Shown: positions 44,149 through 53,337 of the stretch, piece by piece
How positions within the stretch are numbered: the first letter of the stretch is position 1
How the letters are laid out: every line of letters begins with the position of its first letter
Source of the DNA: Streptomyces corallincola
Lineage (GTDB): Bacteria > Actinomycetota > Actinomycetes > Streptomycetales > Streptomycetaceae
Reading direction: 5' to 3'
Assembly: GCF_019104725.1 (NCBI RefSeq)
Contig: NZ_JAHRXF010000031.1
Coordinates: forward strand, 1 to 64,000
Length of the DNA: 64,000 bases
The notes under the pieces: model-generated
Told to the model about the DNA's origin: nothing
Database searches by the model: none
Seen by the model: the letters and a program-made list of their open reading frames with translations, nothing else
Position numbers and translations under genes: made by a program

Positions 44149-45981
44149 GTGGCGCGCGACTTCGCGGCTCCCACCGTCCTCCCCACCAAGCACCAGGAAC
44201 TGATCTCGTGGGTCAACGAGATCGCCGAACTGACCCAGCCGGACAGCGTGGTCTGGTGCGACGGCTCCGAGGCCGAGTACGAGCGCCTGTGCGGGGAGCT
44301 CGTCACGAAGGGCACCTTCACGAAGCTGGACCCGGTGAAGCGCCCGCACTCCTACTACGCCGCCTCCGACCCCACGGACGTGGCGCGCGTCGAGGACCGT
44401 ACGTTCATCTGCTCCGAGCGCGAGGCGGACGCCGGACCCACCAACCACTGGAAGGCGCCCGCCGAGATGCGGGAGACCTTCGAGGGCACCGGCGGCGAGG
44501 GCGGCCTGTTCCGGGGCTCGATGCGCGGCCGGACCCTGTACGTCGTCCCGTTCTGCATGGGCCCGCTCGGCTCCCCGCTCTCCGCGCCCGGCGTCGAGCT
44601 CACCGACTCCGCCTATGTCGCGGTCTCCATGCGCACGATGACCCGCATGGGCCAGGCCGTCCTGGACGAGCTGGGCGAGGACGGCTTCTTCGTGAAGGCC
44701 GTGCACACCCTCGGCGCCCCGCTGGAGCCCGGCCAGGCGGACGTGCCGTGGCCGTGCAACTCCGTGAAGTACATCTCGCACTTCCCGGAGTCCCGCGAGA
44801 TCTGGTCGTACGGCTCCGGCTACGGCGGCAACGCGCTGCTCGGCAAGAAGTGCTACGCGCTGCGCATCGCCTCGGTGATGGCGCGGGACGAGGGCTGGCT
44901 GGCCGAGCACATGCTGATCCTCAAGCTGACCCCGCCGCACGGCGAGCCGAAGTACGTCGCCGCCGCCTTCCCGAGCGCCTGCGGCAAGACCAACCTGGCC
45001 ATGCTGGAGCCGACCGTCTCCGGCTGGAGCGTGGAGACGGTCGGTGACGACATCGCCTGGATGCGCTTCGGCGAGGACGGCCGCCTGTACGCCATCAACC
45101 CCGAGGCCGGGTTCTTCGGCGTCGCCCCCGGCACCGGCGAGCACACCAACGCCAACGCGATGAAGACGCTGTGGGGCAACGCGGTCTTCACCAACGTGGC
45201 GCTCACCGACGACGGCGACGTGTGGTGGGAGGGCATGACCGAGGAGCCGCCCGCGCACCTCACCGACTGGAAGGGCCAGGACTGGACGCCCGCGTCCCCC
45301 ACCCCGGCCGCGCACCCCAACGCCCGCTTCACCGTGCCCGCCGCGCAGTGCCCGATCGTCGCGCCCGAGTGGGAGGACCCCCGGGGCGTGCCGATCTCCG
45401 CGATCCTCTTCGGCGGCCGCCGGGCCAGCGCGGTGCCGCTGGTCACGGAGTCCTTCGACTGGAACCACGGCGTCTTCCTCGGCGCCAACGTGGCCAGCGA
45501 GAAGACCGCCGCCGCCGAGGGCAGGGTCGGTGAGCTGCGCCGCGACCCGTTCGCCATGCTGCCGTTCTGCGGCTACAACATGGGCGACTACATGGCCCAC
45601 TGGATCGACGTGGCCAAGGACAAGGACCCGGCGAAGCTGCCCCGGATCTACTACGTCAACTGGTTCCGCAAGAACGAGGACGGCCAGTTCGTGTGGCCCG
45701 GCTTCGGTGAGAACAGCCGCGTCCTGAAGTGGATCGTGGAGCGCCTGGACGGCACCGCCGAGGGTGTGGAGACCCCGATCGGCGTGCTCCCGACCCGCGC
45801 CGCGCTGGACACCGACGGGCTCGAACTCCCGGACGCCGACCTGGACTTCCTGCTCACCGTGGACAAGGACGTGTGGCGCGAGGAGGCCGCCCTCGTCCCC
45901 GAGCACCTCAACACCTTCGGCGACCACACCCCGCCGGAGCTGTGGGAGCAGTACCGCGAACTGGTCCGCCGCCTGGGCTGA
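44149..45981 (+). CDS. pckG: GTP-dependent phosphoenolpyruvate carboxykinase
   Basis: A 610-residue GTP-type PEPCK that converts oxaloacetate and GTP to PEP, CO2 and GDP for gluconeogenesis or anaplerosis. The P-loop AAFPSACGKTNLAM (about 269-282) holds the reactive cysteine of the GTP family; other marks are GSGYGGNALLGKKCYALRI and LFGGRR. Length is typical. GTG 44149 follows AGGAG by 6 nt. It is monocistronic, with a strong terminator at 46054-46099. Confidence 0.96.
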   Translation: MARDFAAPTVLPTKHQELISWVNEIAELTQPDSVVWCDGSEAEYERLCGELVTKGTFTKLDPVKRPHSYYAASDPTDVARVEDRTFICSEREADAGPTNHWKAPAEMRETFEGTGGEGGLFRGSMRGRTLYVVPFCMGPLGSPLSAPGVELTDSAYVAVSMRTMTRMGQAVLDELGEDGFFVKAVHTLGAPLEPGQADVPWPCNSVKYISHFPESREIWSYGSGYGGNALLGKKCYALRIASVMARDEGWLAEHMLILKLTPPHGEPKYVAAAFPSACGKTNLAMLEPTVSGWSVETVGDDIAWMRFGEDGRLYAINPEAGFFGVAPGTGEHTNANAMKTLWGNAVFTNVALTDDGDVWWEGMTEEPPAHLTDWKGQDWTPASPTPAAHPNARFTVPAAQCPIVAPEWEDPRGVPISAILFGGRRASAVPLVTESFDWNHGVFLGANVASEKTAAAEGRVGELRRDPFAMLPFCGYNMGDYMAHWIDVAKDKDPAKLPRIYYVNWFRKNEDGQFVWPGFGENSRVLKWIVERLDGTAEGVETPIGVLPTRAALDTDGLELPDADLDFLLTVDKDVWREEAALVPEHLNTFGDHTPPELWEQYRELVRRLG

Positions 45982-46053
45982 CCCCACCCGACTCCGCGGC
46001 CGGTCCGGGATGCCCTGACCAGTACCCCTCGCACGACCGGCCGCGGTGCGACG

Positions 46054-46099
46054 GCGCGAGGCCCCTCACCCGGTGTTCCCGGGGTGAGGGGCCTCGCGC
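46054..46099. terminator. Strong bidirectional terminator after pckG
   Basis: A perfect 18-bp stem (46054-46071 with 46082-46099) and a 10-nt loop lie between convergent pckG and the small gene ending at 46191. Confidence 0.9.
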
Positions 46100-46190
46100 G
46101 TGCGCCGGGGTGCGCGGTGGTGGGCACCCGGTCCGGGTGTCGCTGCAGGTGCACACGGACCGGGGCCGTACGGGGGACCCGTGGGACGGG

Positions 46191-46607
46191 TCAGCGGGCC
46201 GGGCTCAGCTCCTTCGGACCCGCCAGGGCGGCGGTGTGCGCGTCCATCCGCTCGGCGGCGAGGATGGCCGCCCCGGTGTCCGCCTTCGACGCGGCCACCA
46301 CCAGCGCGCGGCCCGCGAGGGTGTGCGCCCGGCGGTGCAGCGGCTCGGGACGGCCGGTCGCGGACGGCGTCGCCCGCAGGGCCGTGCCGCCGCCGCGCAG
46401 CCGGGTCACCTGGGCGGCGAGCCGGTCGGCGGCGGTGTCGAGGTCGGCGGACGGGGTGAGGGCGCGCAGTTCGTCGGTGACGGCGAGCAGCGCGGCGAGG
46501 TGTCCGGCGAGCTGGATGTCCAGCTCCTCCTCGCGGGAACGGTGCGGAAGGTCCGAGGGGGAGTCGGCCATCGAGTGGACCGACTTGGAGCGGATCGGCT
46601 CGTACAT
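46191..46607 (-). CDS. Small helical hypothetical protein
   Basis: A 138-residue, Ala/Leu-rich, mostly helical soluble protein with no signal peptide or membrane span. The N-terminus MYEPIRSKSVHSMA looks conserved in style rather than random. I know no function. ATG 46607 has a GAGG site upstream; a second ATG lies at 46571. It sits 62 nt downstream of the aminotransferase stop on the same strand and may share its transcript. Confidence 0.7.
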   Translation of the reverse strand: MYEPIRSKSVHSMADSPSDLPHRSREEELDIQLAGHLAALLAVTDELRALTPSADLDTAADRLAAQVTRLRGGGTALRATPSATGRPEPLHRRAHTLAGRALVVAASKADTGAAILAAERMDAHTAALAGPKELSPAR

Positions 46608-46669
46608 GGGGGATGGCCTCCTGTGCTCAACAGGAAGCCATCCTACCTTGGATTTCGTCTAAAGTTGAC

Positions 46670-47881
46670 TCAGGTCTGTACGTAGCCGTCCAGGAAGGTG
46701 CCGATCCGGGTCACCGCGTCCCGCAGATCGGTGACCGAGGGCAGGGTCACCACCCGGAAGTGATCGGGTTCCGGCCAGTTGAAGCCGGTGCCGTGGACGA
46801 CCATGATCTTCTCCTGGCGGAGCAGGTCCAGGACCATCCGCCGGTCGTCCTTCACCTTGAACACCTGCGGGTCCAGGCGCGGGAACAGATACAGCGCGCC
46901 GCGCGGGCGGACGCAGCTCACGCCGGGGATCCGGGTGAGCAGGTCGTACGCGGTGTCCATCTGCTCCTTGAGCCGCCCGCCCGGCAGTACCAGATCGTTG
47001 ATCGTCTGCCGTCCGGAGAGGGCGGCGACCACCCCGTGCTGGCCCGGCATGTTGGCGCACAGCCGCATGTTGGCCAGGATCGTCAGGCCCTCGATGTAGG
47101 AGTCGGCGTGCGCGCGGGGGCCGGAGATCGCCATCCAGCCGACCCGGTACCCGGCCACCCGGTACGCCTTCGACATGCCGTTGAAGGTGAGGGTCAGCAG
47201 GTCGGGGGCGATCTTCGCGGTCGGGGTGTGGGTGGCGCCGTCGTAGAGGATCTTGTCGTAGATCTCGTCGGAGCAGACCAGCAGGTTGTGGCGGCGGGCG
47301 ATGTCCGTGAGGCCCTTGAGCACGGCGTCGTCGTAGACCGCGCCGGTGGGGTTGTTCGGGTTGATGATCACGATCGCCTTGGTGCGGTCGGTGACCTTGC
47401 GCTCCACGTCGGCCAGGTCCGGCATCCAGTCGGACTGTTCGTCGCACCGGTAGTGCACGGCGGTGCCGCCGGACAGTGAGACGGCCGCCGTCCACAGCGG
47501 GTAGTCCGGGGCCGGGACCAGCACCTCGTCGCCGTCGTCCAGCAGGCCCTGCATCGCCATGACGATCAGCTCGGAGACGCCGTTGCCGATGAAGACGTGC
47601 TCGACGTCGGTCTCGATGCCCAGGGTCTGGTTGTGCATGACCACCGCGCGGCGCGCCGCGAGCAGTCCCTTCGCGTCGCCGTACCCGTGGGCCGTGGAGA
47701 CGTTGCGCAGCACGTCCTCCAGGATCTCCGGCGGGCACTCGAAGCCGAAGGCCGCGGGGTTGCCGGTGTTGAGCTTCAGGATGCGGTGACCGGCCGCCTC
47801 CAGCCGCATCGCCTCCTCCAGCACCGGACCGCGGATCTCGTAACAGACGTTGGCGAGCTTGGTTGACTGGATCACCTGCAT
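46670..47881 (-). CDS. Class I/II aminotransferase (AlaA-like)
   Basis: A 403-residue fold-type I PLP aminotransferase. Marks are NTGNPAAFGF, INPNNPTGAVY, SDEIYDKILYDGATHTP and the PLP lysine in FNGMSKAYRVAGYRVGW. The sequence most resembles glutamate-pyruvate aminotransferases (AlaA/AlaC type), which make alanine. Substrate is inferred only from this similarity. ATG 47881 begins the conserved MQVIQSTKL. Confidence 0.92.
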   Translation of the reverse strand: MQVIQSTKLANVCYEIRGPVLEEAMRLEAAGHRILKLNTGNPAAFGFECPPEILEDVLRNVSTAHGYGDAKGLLAARRAVVMHNQTLGIETDVEHVFIGNGVSELIVMAMQGLLDDGDEVLVPAPDYPLWTAAVSLSGGTAVHYRCDEQSDWMPDLADVERKVTDRTKAIVIINPNNPTGAVYDDAVLKGLTDIARRHNLLVCSDEIYDKILYDGATHTPTAKIAPDLLTLTFNGMSKAYRVAGYRVGWMAISGPRAHADSYIEGLTILANMRLCANMPGQHGVVAALSGRQTINDLVLPGGRLKEQMDTAYDLLTRIPGVSCVRPRGALYLFPRLDPQVFKVKDDRRMVLDLLRQEKIMVVHGTGFNWPEPDHFRVVTLPSVTDLRDAVTRIGTFLDGYVQT

Positions 47882-48072
47882 GACGTGAGCTTACGGGTCG
47901 GTAACGGCTCGCGCGTGGTGTTTTCCAGCACGTGAGACATACCGGTTCGCCCCGGTATCGCCCCTCCCGCGCCCGCGTGGCCGCAGCGCGGTCACGGCCG
48001 GTGCCCACGGCGTGAGCCGACGGCGCATGGGGAAGGAGTGTCCTGTTACGCCTCCTTGTCCCCCTCAGCCCC

Positions 48073-48094
48073 TGTCGTGAGAATGCTCATGACA
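48073..48094. promoter_or_regulatory. Inverted repeat upstream of the secreted protease
   Basis: Arms TGTCGTGAG (48073-48081) and CTCATGACA (48086-48094) with one mismatch surround AATG, 39 bp before the protease ATG. The rest of 47882-48132 has no other feature. It is a candidate operator or promoter element for a secreted protease. Confidence 0.5.
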
Positions 48095-48132
48095 ATGCGG
48101 GCGGCCGTCCCCGTCCGCAGAGGGGACCCCAC

Positions 48133-49014
48133 ATGAACAAGCCTCTCCTGGCCGCGCTCTCCGCGCTGGCGCTCGCCGGGCTCGGCGCGACCCCCGCGCT
48201 CGCCGCACCCCAGGCCCACCCCGCGTCCGCCAAGGCCGCCGAGGCCCGCGGCGCGGCACCCGCCGAGGCCGCCAAGGCGGTGACCGTGAACTTCGCCGGG
48301 ACGGTCTCGCTCAGCAACTGCTCCGGCTCGGTCGTCCGCTTCCCGGGCTCCGCGGACAGCGACCCGGCGCTGGTGCTGACCAACGGCCACTGCCTGGAGA
48401 GCGGCTTCCCGTCGCCCGGCCAGGTCATCACCGGCCAGTCCTCCAGCCGCACCTTCGGCCTGCTGAACTCCTCGGGCACCCAGATCGGCACGCTCCGCGC
48501 CAACCAGGTCGTCTACTCCACGATGACCGACACGGACGTCACGATCTACCGCCTCAACACCACGTACTCCGCGATCAGGAGCACGTACGGCATCAGCGCG
48601 CTCACCGTGCAGAACACCCACCCCACCGCCGGGACCGCCATCAAGGTCGTCTCCGGCTACTGGAAGCGGATCTACTCCTGCGCCGTGGACGGGTTCGTCT
48701 ACCGCCTCAAGGAGGGCGACTGGACCTGGAAGGACTCGCTGCGCTACACCGCCGCCTGCGACACCATCGGCGGCACCTCCGGCTCCCCGGTCATCGACAC
48801 CGCCACCGGGAAGGTCGTCGCCGTCAACAACACCGGCAACGAGGACGGGCAGCGCTGCACCGTCAACAACCCCTGCGAGGTGGACCAGAACGGCAACGTC
48901 ACCGTCCGCCAGGGCATCAACTACGCCGAGGAGACCTACCAGATACCGGCCTGCTTCACGACCGGCAACAAGCTGAACCTCGCCGCCTCGGGCTGCACCC
49001 TGCCCAAGCCGTGA
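48133..49014 (+). CDS. Secreted trypsin-like serine protease
   Basis: A 293-residue exported protein: signal peptide (about 1-25, cleavage near ALA-AP), an Ala-rich propeptide-like stretch (about 26-50) and a chymotrypsin-fold domain. The catalytic triad is visible: His in VLTNGHC, Asp in MTDTDVTIY and Ser in GGTSGSP. Six or more cysteines suggest disulfides. It is probably used for extracellular protein digestion. ATG 48133 follows AGAGGGG. Confidence 0.92.
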   Translation: MNKPLLAALSALALAGLGATPALAAPQAHPASAKAAEARGAAPAEAAKAVTVNFAGTVSLSNCSGSVVRFPGSADSDPALVLTNGHCLESGFPSPGQVITGQSSSRTFGLLNSSGTQIGTLRANQVVYSTMTDTDVTIYRLNTTYSAIRSTYGISALTVQNTHPTAGTAIKVVSGYWKRIYSCAVDGFVYRLKEGDWTWKDSLRYTAACDTIGGTSGSPVIDTATGKVVAVNNTGNEDGQRCTVNNPCEVDQNGNVTVRQGINYAEETYQIPACFTTGNKLNLAASGCTLPKP

Positions 49015-49033
49015 CGCCCGGCGCCGAGGGGTG

Positions 49034-49078
49034 ACAGCCGGGCGGGCCGCGCACTGCCGACGCGGCCCGCCCGGCTGT
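49034..49078. terminator. Bidirectional terminator between protease and D-aminoacylase
   Basis: A perfect 18-bp stem (49034-49051 with 49061-49078) with a 9-nt loop lies between the two convergent genes. Confidence 0.9.
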
Positions 49079-49092
49079 GCGGCGGTGCGCGC

Positions 49093-50706
49093 TCAGCCCA
49101 CCGGCGTCCGCCGGACCGAGCGGCCCGCCAGTGCGTCCGTGCGCCACCCGTCCTCGATGACGAACCGCCCGTCGATCAGCACGTGCGGGATGCCCGTCGG
49201 CAGGGTGCGCGGCGCGGCGAAGGTGGCGCCGGGCGCGACCGTCGCGGGGTCGAACAGGACCAGGTCGGCGCGGTACCCCTCACGGACCAGCCCCCGGTCC
49301 GGCAGCCGCAGCCGGGCCGCCGGGCGCCCGGTGAGGTGCGCCACGCACTCCTCCAGCGACAGCACCCCCAACTCCCGTACGTAGTGCCCGAGATAGCGCG
49401 GGAACGTGCCGTACGCGCGCGGGTGCGGTTTGGCGCCCGTGAGGATGCCGTCCGAACCGCCGGTGTGCGCCCGGTGCCGCATGATCGCGCGGACGTTCTC
49501 CTCGTGCCCGACGTGCTGGAGGATCGTGGTGCCCAACCGGTCCCCGACCAGCAGCCGGTGCGCCGTCTCCCACGGGCTCTCGCCGCGCGCCCGCGCCAAC
49601 TCCCGCACCGTGAAGCCCACCTGGTCCGCGAGGGCCGGGTCCGCGGTGCCGGAGATCTCGACGGTCTCCCACTCCACCGGCACCCCGTGGCAGCCGTCCG
49701 AGCCGGTGACCTCCAGGTCGTGCCGGATGCGCGCGGCCGTCGCCGGGTCGGTGAGCCGGGCCATGATCCGCTCCGGGCCGCCCTCGCTCGCCCAGCTGGG
49801 CAGCAGCGCGGCCAGCGTGGTGCAGCCGGGGGTGTAGGGATAGGTGTCCAGGGTGATGTCGGCGCCCGCGTCCAGCGCCGCGTCCAGCAGGGCCAGCAGT
49901 TCCGGGGCCCGGCCCTCGTTCACGCCGAAGTTCATCGTCGCGTGCGCCAGGTGCAGCGGGCAGCCCGCCTCCCGGGTCAGCGCGACCATCTCGGCGTACG
50001 CCTCCAGCGCGCCCGCGCCGTAGGAGCGGTGGTGCGGGCAGTAGTAGCCGCCGAACTCCGCGACCACGCGGCACAGTTCGGTCAGCTCGGTGTCCGGGGC
50101 GTACATGCCGGGGGTGTAGGTGAGACCCGAGGAGAGGCCGACGGCGCCCTGTTCCATGCCCTCCGCGACCAGGGCGCGCATCCGGTCCAGCTCAGCTGGG
50201 GTGGCGGGCCGGTCGTCCCAGCCGACGGCGAGGGCGCGGACCGTGCCCTGCGGGATCAGATAGGCCGCGTTGACGGCGACGCCCCGGTCCAGCCGGTCCA
50301 GGTACTCACCGACCGTCCGCCAGTCCAGGTCCAGGTCGTCGCCGTACCCGTTCCACCCGGTGATCGCCCGCCGCACCTCCTCCAGAGTCCGGTCGTCCAC
50401 CGGGGCGTACGACAGCCCGTCCTGGCCGACGACTTCGAGGGTGACGCCCTGCGCGGCCTTCGCGGCGTGGTCCGGATCGCGCAGCAGGGCGAGGTCGGAG
50501 TGGGCGTGCATGTCGATGAAGCCGGGGGCCAGGACCAGCCCGTCCGCGTCCAACTCGCGTGTCGCGGTCGGCCGTTGACAGCCCGCTGCCGCCGCCTCCC
50601 GCACGATCTCCACGATCCGCCCGCCGTCGAGCACCACGTCCGCGCGGTACGACGGCTGCCCGGTGCCGTCGGCCACTTCCGCGTCCCGGACCACCAACTC
50701 CGCCAT
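49093..50706 (-). CDS. N-acyl-D-amino-acid deacylase (D-aminoacylase)
   Basis: A 537-residue amidohydrolase that frees D-amino acids from N-acyl forms. The metal motif HAHSD (FIDMHAHSDLALL, about 67-79), GLSSGLTYTPGMYA, CPHHRSYG and TDPATAARIRHDLE fit the D-aminoacylase family; a Cys/Lys/His metal centre is expected. ATG 50706 with a GGAG site is chosen; a much longer upstream frame exists but runs into the next gene. It probably shares an operon with the D-serine dehydratase-like gene 29 nt upstream. Confidence 0.92.
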   Translation of the reverse strand: MAELVVRDAEVADGTGQPSYRADVVLDGGRIVEIVREAAAAGCQRPTATRELDADGLVLAPGFIDMHAHSDLALLRDPDHAAKAAQGVTLEVVGQDGLSYAPVDDRTLEEVRRAITGWNGYGDDLDLDWRTVGEYLDRLDRGVAVNAAYLIPQGTVRALAVGWDDRPATPAELDRMRALVAEGMEQGAVGLSSGLTYTPGMYAPDTELTELCRVVAEFGGYYCPHHRSYGAGALEAYAEMVALTREAGCPLHLAHATMNFGVNEGRAPELLALLDAALDAGADITLDTYPYTPGCTTLAALLPSWASEGGPERIMARLTDPATAARIRHDLEVTGSDGCHGVPVEWETVEISGTADPALADQVGFTVRELARARGESPWETAHRLLVGDRLGTTILQHVGHEENVRAIMRHRAHTGGSDGILTGAKPHPRAYGTFPRYLGHYVRELGVLSLEECVAHLTGRPAARLRLPDRGLVREGYRADLVLFDPATVAPGATFAAPRTLPTGIPHVLIDGRFVIEDGWRTDALAGRSVRRTPVG

Positions 50707-50735
50707 AGGAGGCTCCTGTTCGTCGCCCTGAGCGT

Positions 50736-52025
50736 CTAGAAGAACGTGCGGACGTAATCCACGACCGTGCCGTCCGCCTCGGTCACCGGGACGAGCTGCC
50801 ACTTGTCGAACGACGTGCACGGGTGGGACAGGCCGAAGCCGACCCAGTCGCCCACCTCCAGGTCCGCCTCCGGGGTGGTGGTGAGCCAGGCGTGCTGGTC
50901 GGAGAGCTTGGCGACGGACACGCCGTCCGCCGGGCGCTCGGTGCCGTCCCGGCGGACCACCTGGGCGTCGGGGAGGTCGAGGTCGTGGGCCGCGTCCCGC
51001 TTGCCCGCGTTGACGAACGCCTGCTCCGGCGAGGGGCGCGAGACGACCTGCGCCCACAGCCGGAACGCGGCTTGGAGCGCGCCCTCCTCGGGGACGCGGG
51101 TGAAGGGGCTGATCCTCCGGTAGTGGCCGTCGTCGTGCGAGACGTACGCCCCCGAGCGGAGCAACTTCAATGCCGGGCGCGACAGTTCGGGTACCTCCGC
51201 GAACACCTCGGCCACCGTGTCGAACCAGGCGCTGCCGCCCGCGCTCACCACGATCCCGTCCACGTCCGCGAACCGGCCCTCGGCGTCGAACCTCACCGCC
51301 AGCGCCAGGAGTTGACGCAGATAGGCGGCCACGCGCGCCGGGTCGGCGCCGGGCACCTCGCCCTCGTAGCCCGCGACCCCGGCCAGGCGCAGGGTCGGTG
51401 CGGCGGCCACCGCGTCCGCGACCGCCAGGCACTCCGCCTCGCCGCGCACCCCGGTCCGGGCGCCCTCGCCCGCCGCCAGTTCGACGACCACGTCCACCGG
51501 GCGGGCGGAACCGCGCAGTGCCGCGTCCATCAGCTCCACCCCGCGCACCGAATCGACGTAGCAGAGGAAACGGAAGTCCGGATCGGCCGCGAGGTCGGCG
51601 GCGATCCGGCGCAGGGCGGGCGCGTCCACGAGTTCGTTGGCCAGGAAGATCCGCTCGATCCCGAACGCCCGCGCCACCCACACCTGATGGGGCACCGCGA
51701 GCGTGATGCCCCAGGCGCCGTGCTCGATCTGCCGCCGGAACAGCTGCGGGGCCATCGAGGTCTTCCCGTGCGGGGCGAACGCCAGGCCGTGCCGTTCGGT
51801 GTACGTCTTCATCAGCGCGAGGTTGTGCGCCAGGCGCTCGGCGGACAGCGTGAGCACGGGGGTGGTGAAACCACCGTCGAAGAGGTTGCGGCGCTGCCCG
51901 GCCAGCTCGGCCACGGTCAGGCCCAGCGCGTCCGGCGGCAGGCCCTTGAAACGGTGGTCGATGCGTTCCCCGGCGAGGTGCGTGAGCGCGTCCAGGGCGG
52001 TGCTTGTGCCGTTGCCGTGGCCCAT
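50736..52025 (-). CDS. D-serine dehydratase-like PLP enzyme (alanine-racemase fold)
   Basis: A 429-residue fold-type III PLP protein of the D-serine dehydratase/D-threonine aldolase group. The PLP lysine is in FAPHGKTSMAP (about 83-93) and the C-terminal zinc-binding pair is in SHPCTSFD (about 401-408). It probably eliminates ammonia from D-serine or a related D-amino acid. ATG 52025 has GGAGG upstream. It works with the downstream D-aminoacylase; the RidA encoded across the divergent promoter would remove the reactive enamine such enzymes release. Confidence 0.9.
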   Translation of the reverse strand: MGHGNGTSTALDALTHLAGERIDHRFKGLPPDALGLTVAELAGQRRNLFDGGFTTPVLTLSAERLAHNLALMKTYTERHGLAFAPHGKTSMAPQLFRRQIEHGAWGITLAVPHQVWVARAFGIERIFLANELVDAPALRRIAADLAADPDFRFLCYVDSVRGVELMDAALRGSARPVDVVVELAAGEGARTGVRGEAECLAVADAVAAAPTLRLAGVAGYEGEVPGADPARVAAYLRQLLALAVRFDAEGRFADVDGIVVSAGGSAWFDTVAEVFAEVPELSRPALKLLRSGAYVSHDDGHYRRISPFTRVPEEGALQAAFRLWAQVVSRPSPEQAFVNAGKRDAAHDLDLPDAQVVRRDGTERPADGVSVAKLSDQHAWLTTTPEADLEVGDWVGFGLSHPCTSFDKWQLVPVTEADGTVVDYVRTFF

Positions 52026-52046
52026 TCCGACCTCCTGATCAGGTGC

Positions 52047-52063
52047 GTTGCGATTTCTGCAAC
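52047..52063. promoter_or_regulatory. IclR-type operator in the divergent promoter
   Basis: GTTGCGATTTCTGCAAC has 5-bp arms (GTTGC/GCAAC) around an AT-rich centre, the usual shape of IclR sites. It lies between the D-serine dehydratase-like gene and the kinase-IclR operon, so the IclR protein encoded at 53334 is the obvious candidate ligand. Confidence 0.55.
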
Positions 52064-52161
52064 GACCATTGCGTATGTCGCGTACCGCTGTCTAACATCT
52101 CGGCCAGCACCGGGTCAACGGAGCCGCCGACCCGGCAGCCGAGGGAGGGACCGCCGCCATC

Positions 52162-53337
52162 GTGACCGCCGACGGACAGCTCAGCTCCGCGCCGGAGAAC
52201 CCGGCGACGGCCGACGTGGCCACCCTCGGCGAGTCCATGATCACGTTCCTGCCCACCCGGCCCGGCCGCCTCGCCGACGTCCCCTCGTTCGCGCGCACCG
52301 TCGGCGGCGCCGAGTCCAACGTCGCCTGCATGCTCGCCGCCGCCGGACACACCGCCCGCTGGGTCAGCCGCGTCGGCACGGACGGCTTCGGCGACCACCT
52401 CCTGGAACACATCGCCTCCCACGGCGTCGATGTCTCCGCCGTCCACCGCGACCCCGCCCGCCCCACCGGCGTCTACTTCCGCACCGCCGGGGACCGGGGC
52501 ACCGGCGACCACGAGGTCGCCTACTACCGGGCGGGGTCGGCGGCCTCCGCGATGAGCCCGGCCGACGTGGACCCGGCCGCGCTGCGGTCGGCGCGGGTAC
52601 TGCACCTCTCCGGGATCACGGCGGCACTCTCGGCAGGGTGCCGCGACCTCCTGTACGACCTCATGTCCCCGTACCCCGGCCGCCCGTTGATCTCCTTCGA
52701 CGTCAACCACCGCCCCTCGCTGTGGGACGACCGGGGGAGCGCGGTCCTGCTGGAACTGGCACGCCGGGCGGACGTGGTGTTCGTGGGGGAGGACGAGGCG
52801 GAGGCGGCCTGGGGAGTACGGGGCGGTGCGGCGGCGGTCCGGGAGGTGCTGCCCGAGCCGGGGGTGCTGGTGGTCAAGCGGGGCGCGGCGGGCGCGGTGG
52901 CGTTCACGTCGGCCCCGACGGCGGAGCCCGCCCCCGCCCCCACCCCGGGCGCCGGGACGGCACCGCCGCACCCGGCCGCCGTACGCCTCGCATCGGACGC
53001 CGTACGCCTGGCACCGCACGCCGTACGCCTCGCTCCGGCCGCCGAGGCGCGGGCGCTGCGCGTGGACGTCGTGGCCGCCACCGGTGCGGGCGACGCGTTC
53101 GCCGCCGGGTTCCTCGCCGCCACCCTGCGCGGCCTCCCCCTGCGGGACCGCCTCCGGCACGGACACCTCTTCGCCGCCGCCGCGCTCACCGTCCCCGGCG
53201 ACCTCGCCGCACCGCCCGCCCGTGACCACGCCGACCGGCTGGCCGCACTGGACGACGCGGAATGGGAGAAACTTCGTCTCGGCCCCGGCTGGACGCAAGC
53301 CGGACAGGCCGCCGCGAAGGAGACGAACGCCCCATGA
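52162..53337 (+). CDS. PfkB-family sugar kinase with low-complexity insert
   Basis: A 391-residue ribokinase-fold kinase, nearest in style to 2-keto-3-deoxygluconate kinases. It has the N-terminal TLGESMITFLPTRPG and GGAESNVACMLA, a substrate-closing FDVNHRPSLW, and the anion hole with catalytic Asp in ATGAGDAFAAG. Before that motif sits an insert of about 45 residues rich in Pro and Ala, including three tandem AVRLAxx heptads. GTG 52162 starts an operon with overlapping iclR and RidA genes. The substrate is unknown; a sugar acid or D-amino-acid-derived keto acid would fit. Confidence 0.88.
   Translation: MTADGQLSSAPENPATADVATLGESMITFLPTRPGRLADVPSFARTVGGAESNVACMLAAAGHTARWVSRVGTDGFGDHLLEHIASHGVDVSAVHRDPARPTGVYFRTAGDRGTGDHEVAYYRAGSAASAMSPADVDPAALRSARVLHLSGITAALSAGCRDLLYDLMSPYPGRPLISFDVNHRPSLWDDRGSAVLLELARRADVVFVGEDEAEAAWGVRGGAAAVREVLPEPGVLVVKRGAAGAVAFTSAPTAEPAPAPTPGAGTAPPHPAAVRLASDAVRLAPHAVRLAPAAEARALRVDVVAATGAGDAFAAGFLAATLRGLPLRDRLRHGHLFAAAALTVPGDLAAPPARDHADRLAALDDAEWEKLRLGPGWTQAGQAAAKETNAP
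52978..53040 (+). repeat. Three in-frame 21-bp repeats inside the kinase gene
   Basis: Units at 52978-52998, 52999-53019 and 53020-53040 share GCCGTACGCCT and each encode AVRLA plus two residues. The in-frame minisatellite lengthens a surface insert without shifting the frame. Confidence 0.85.
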
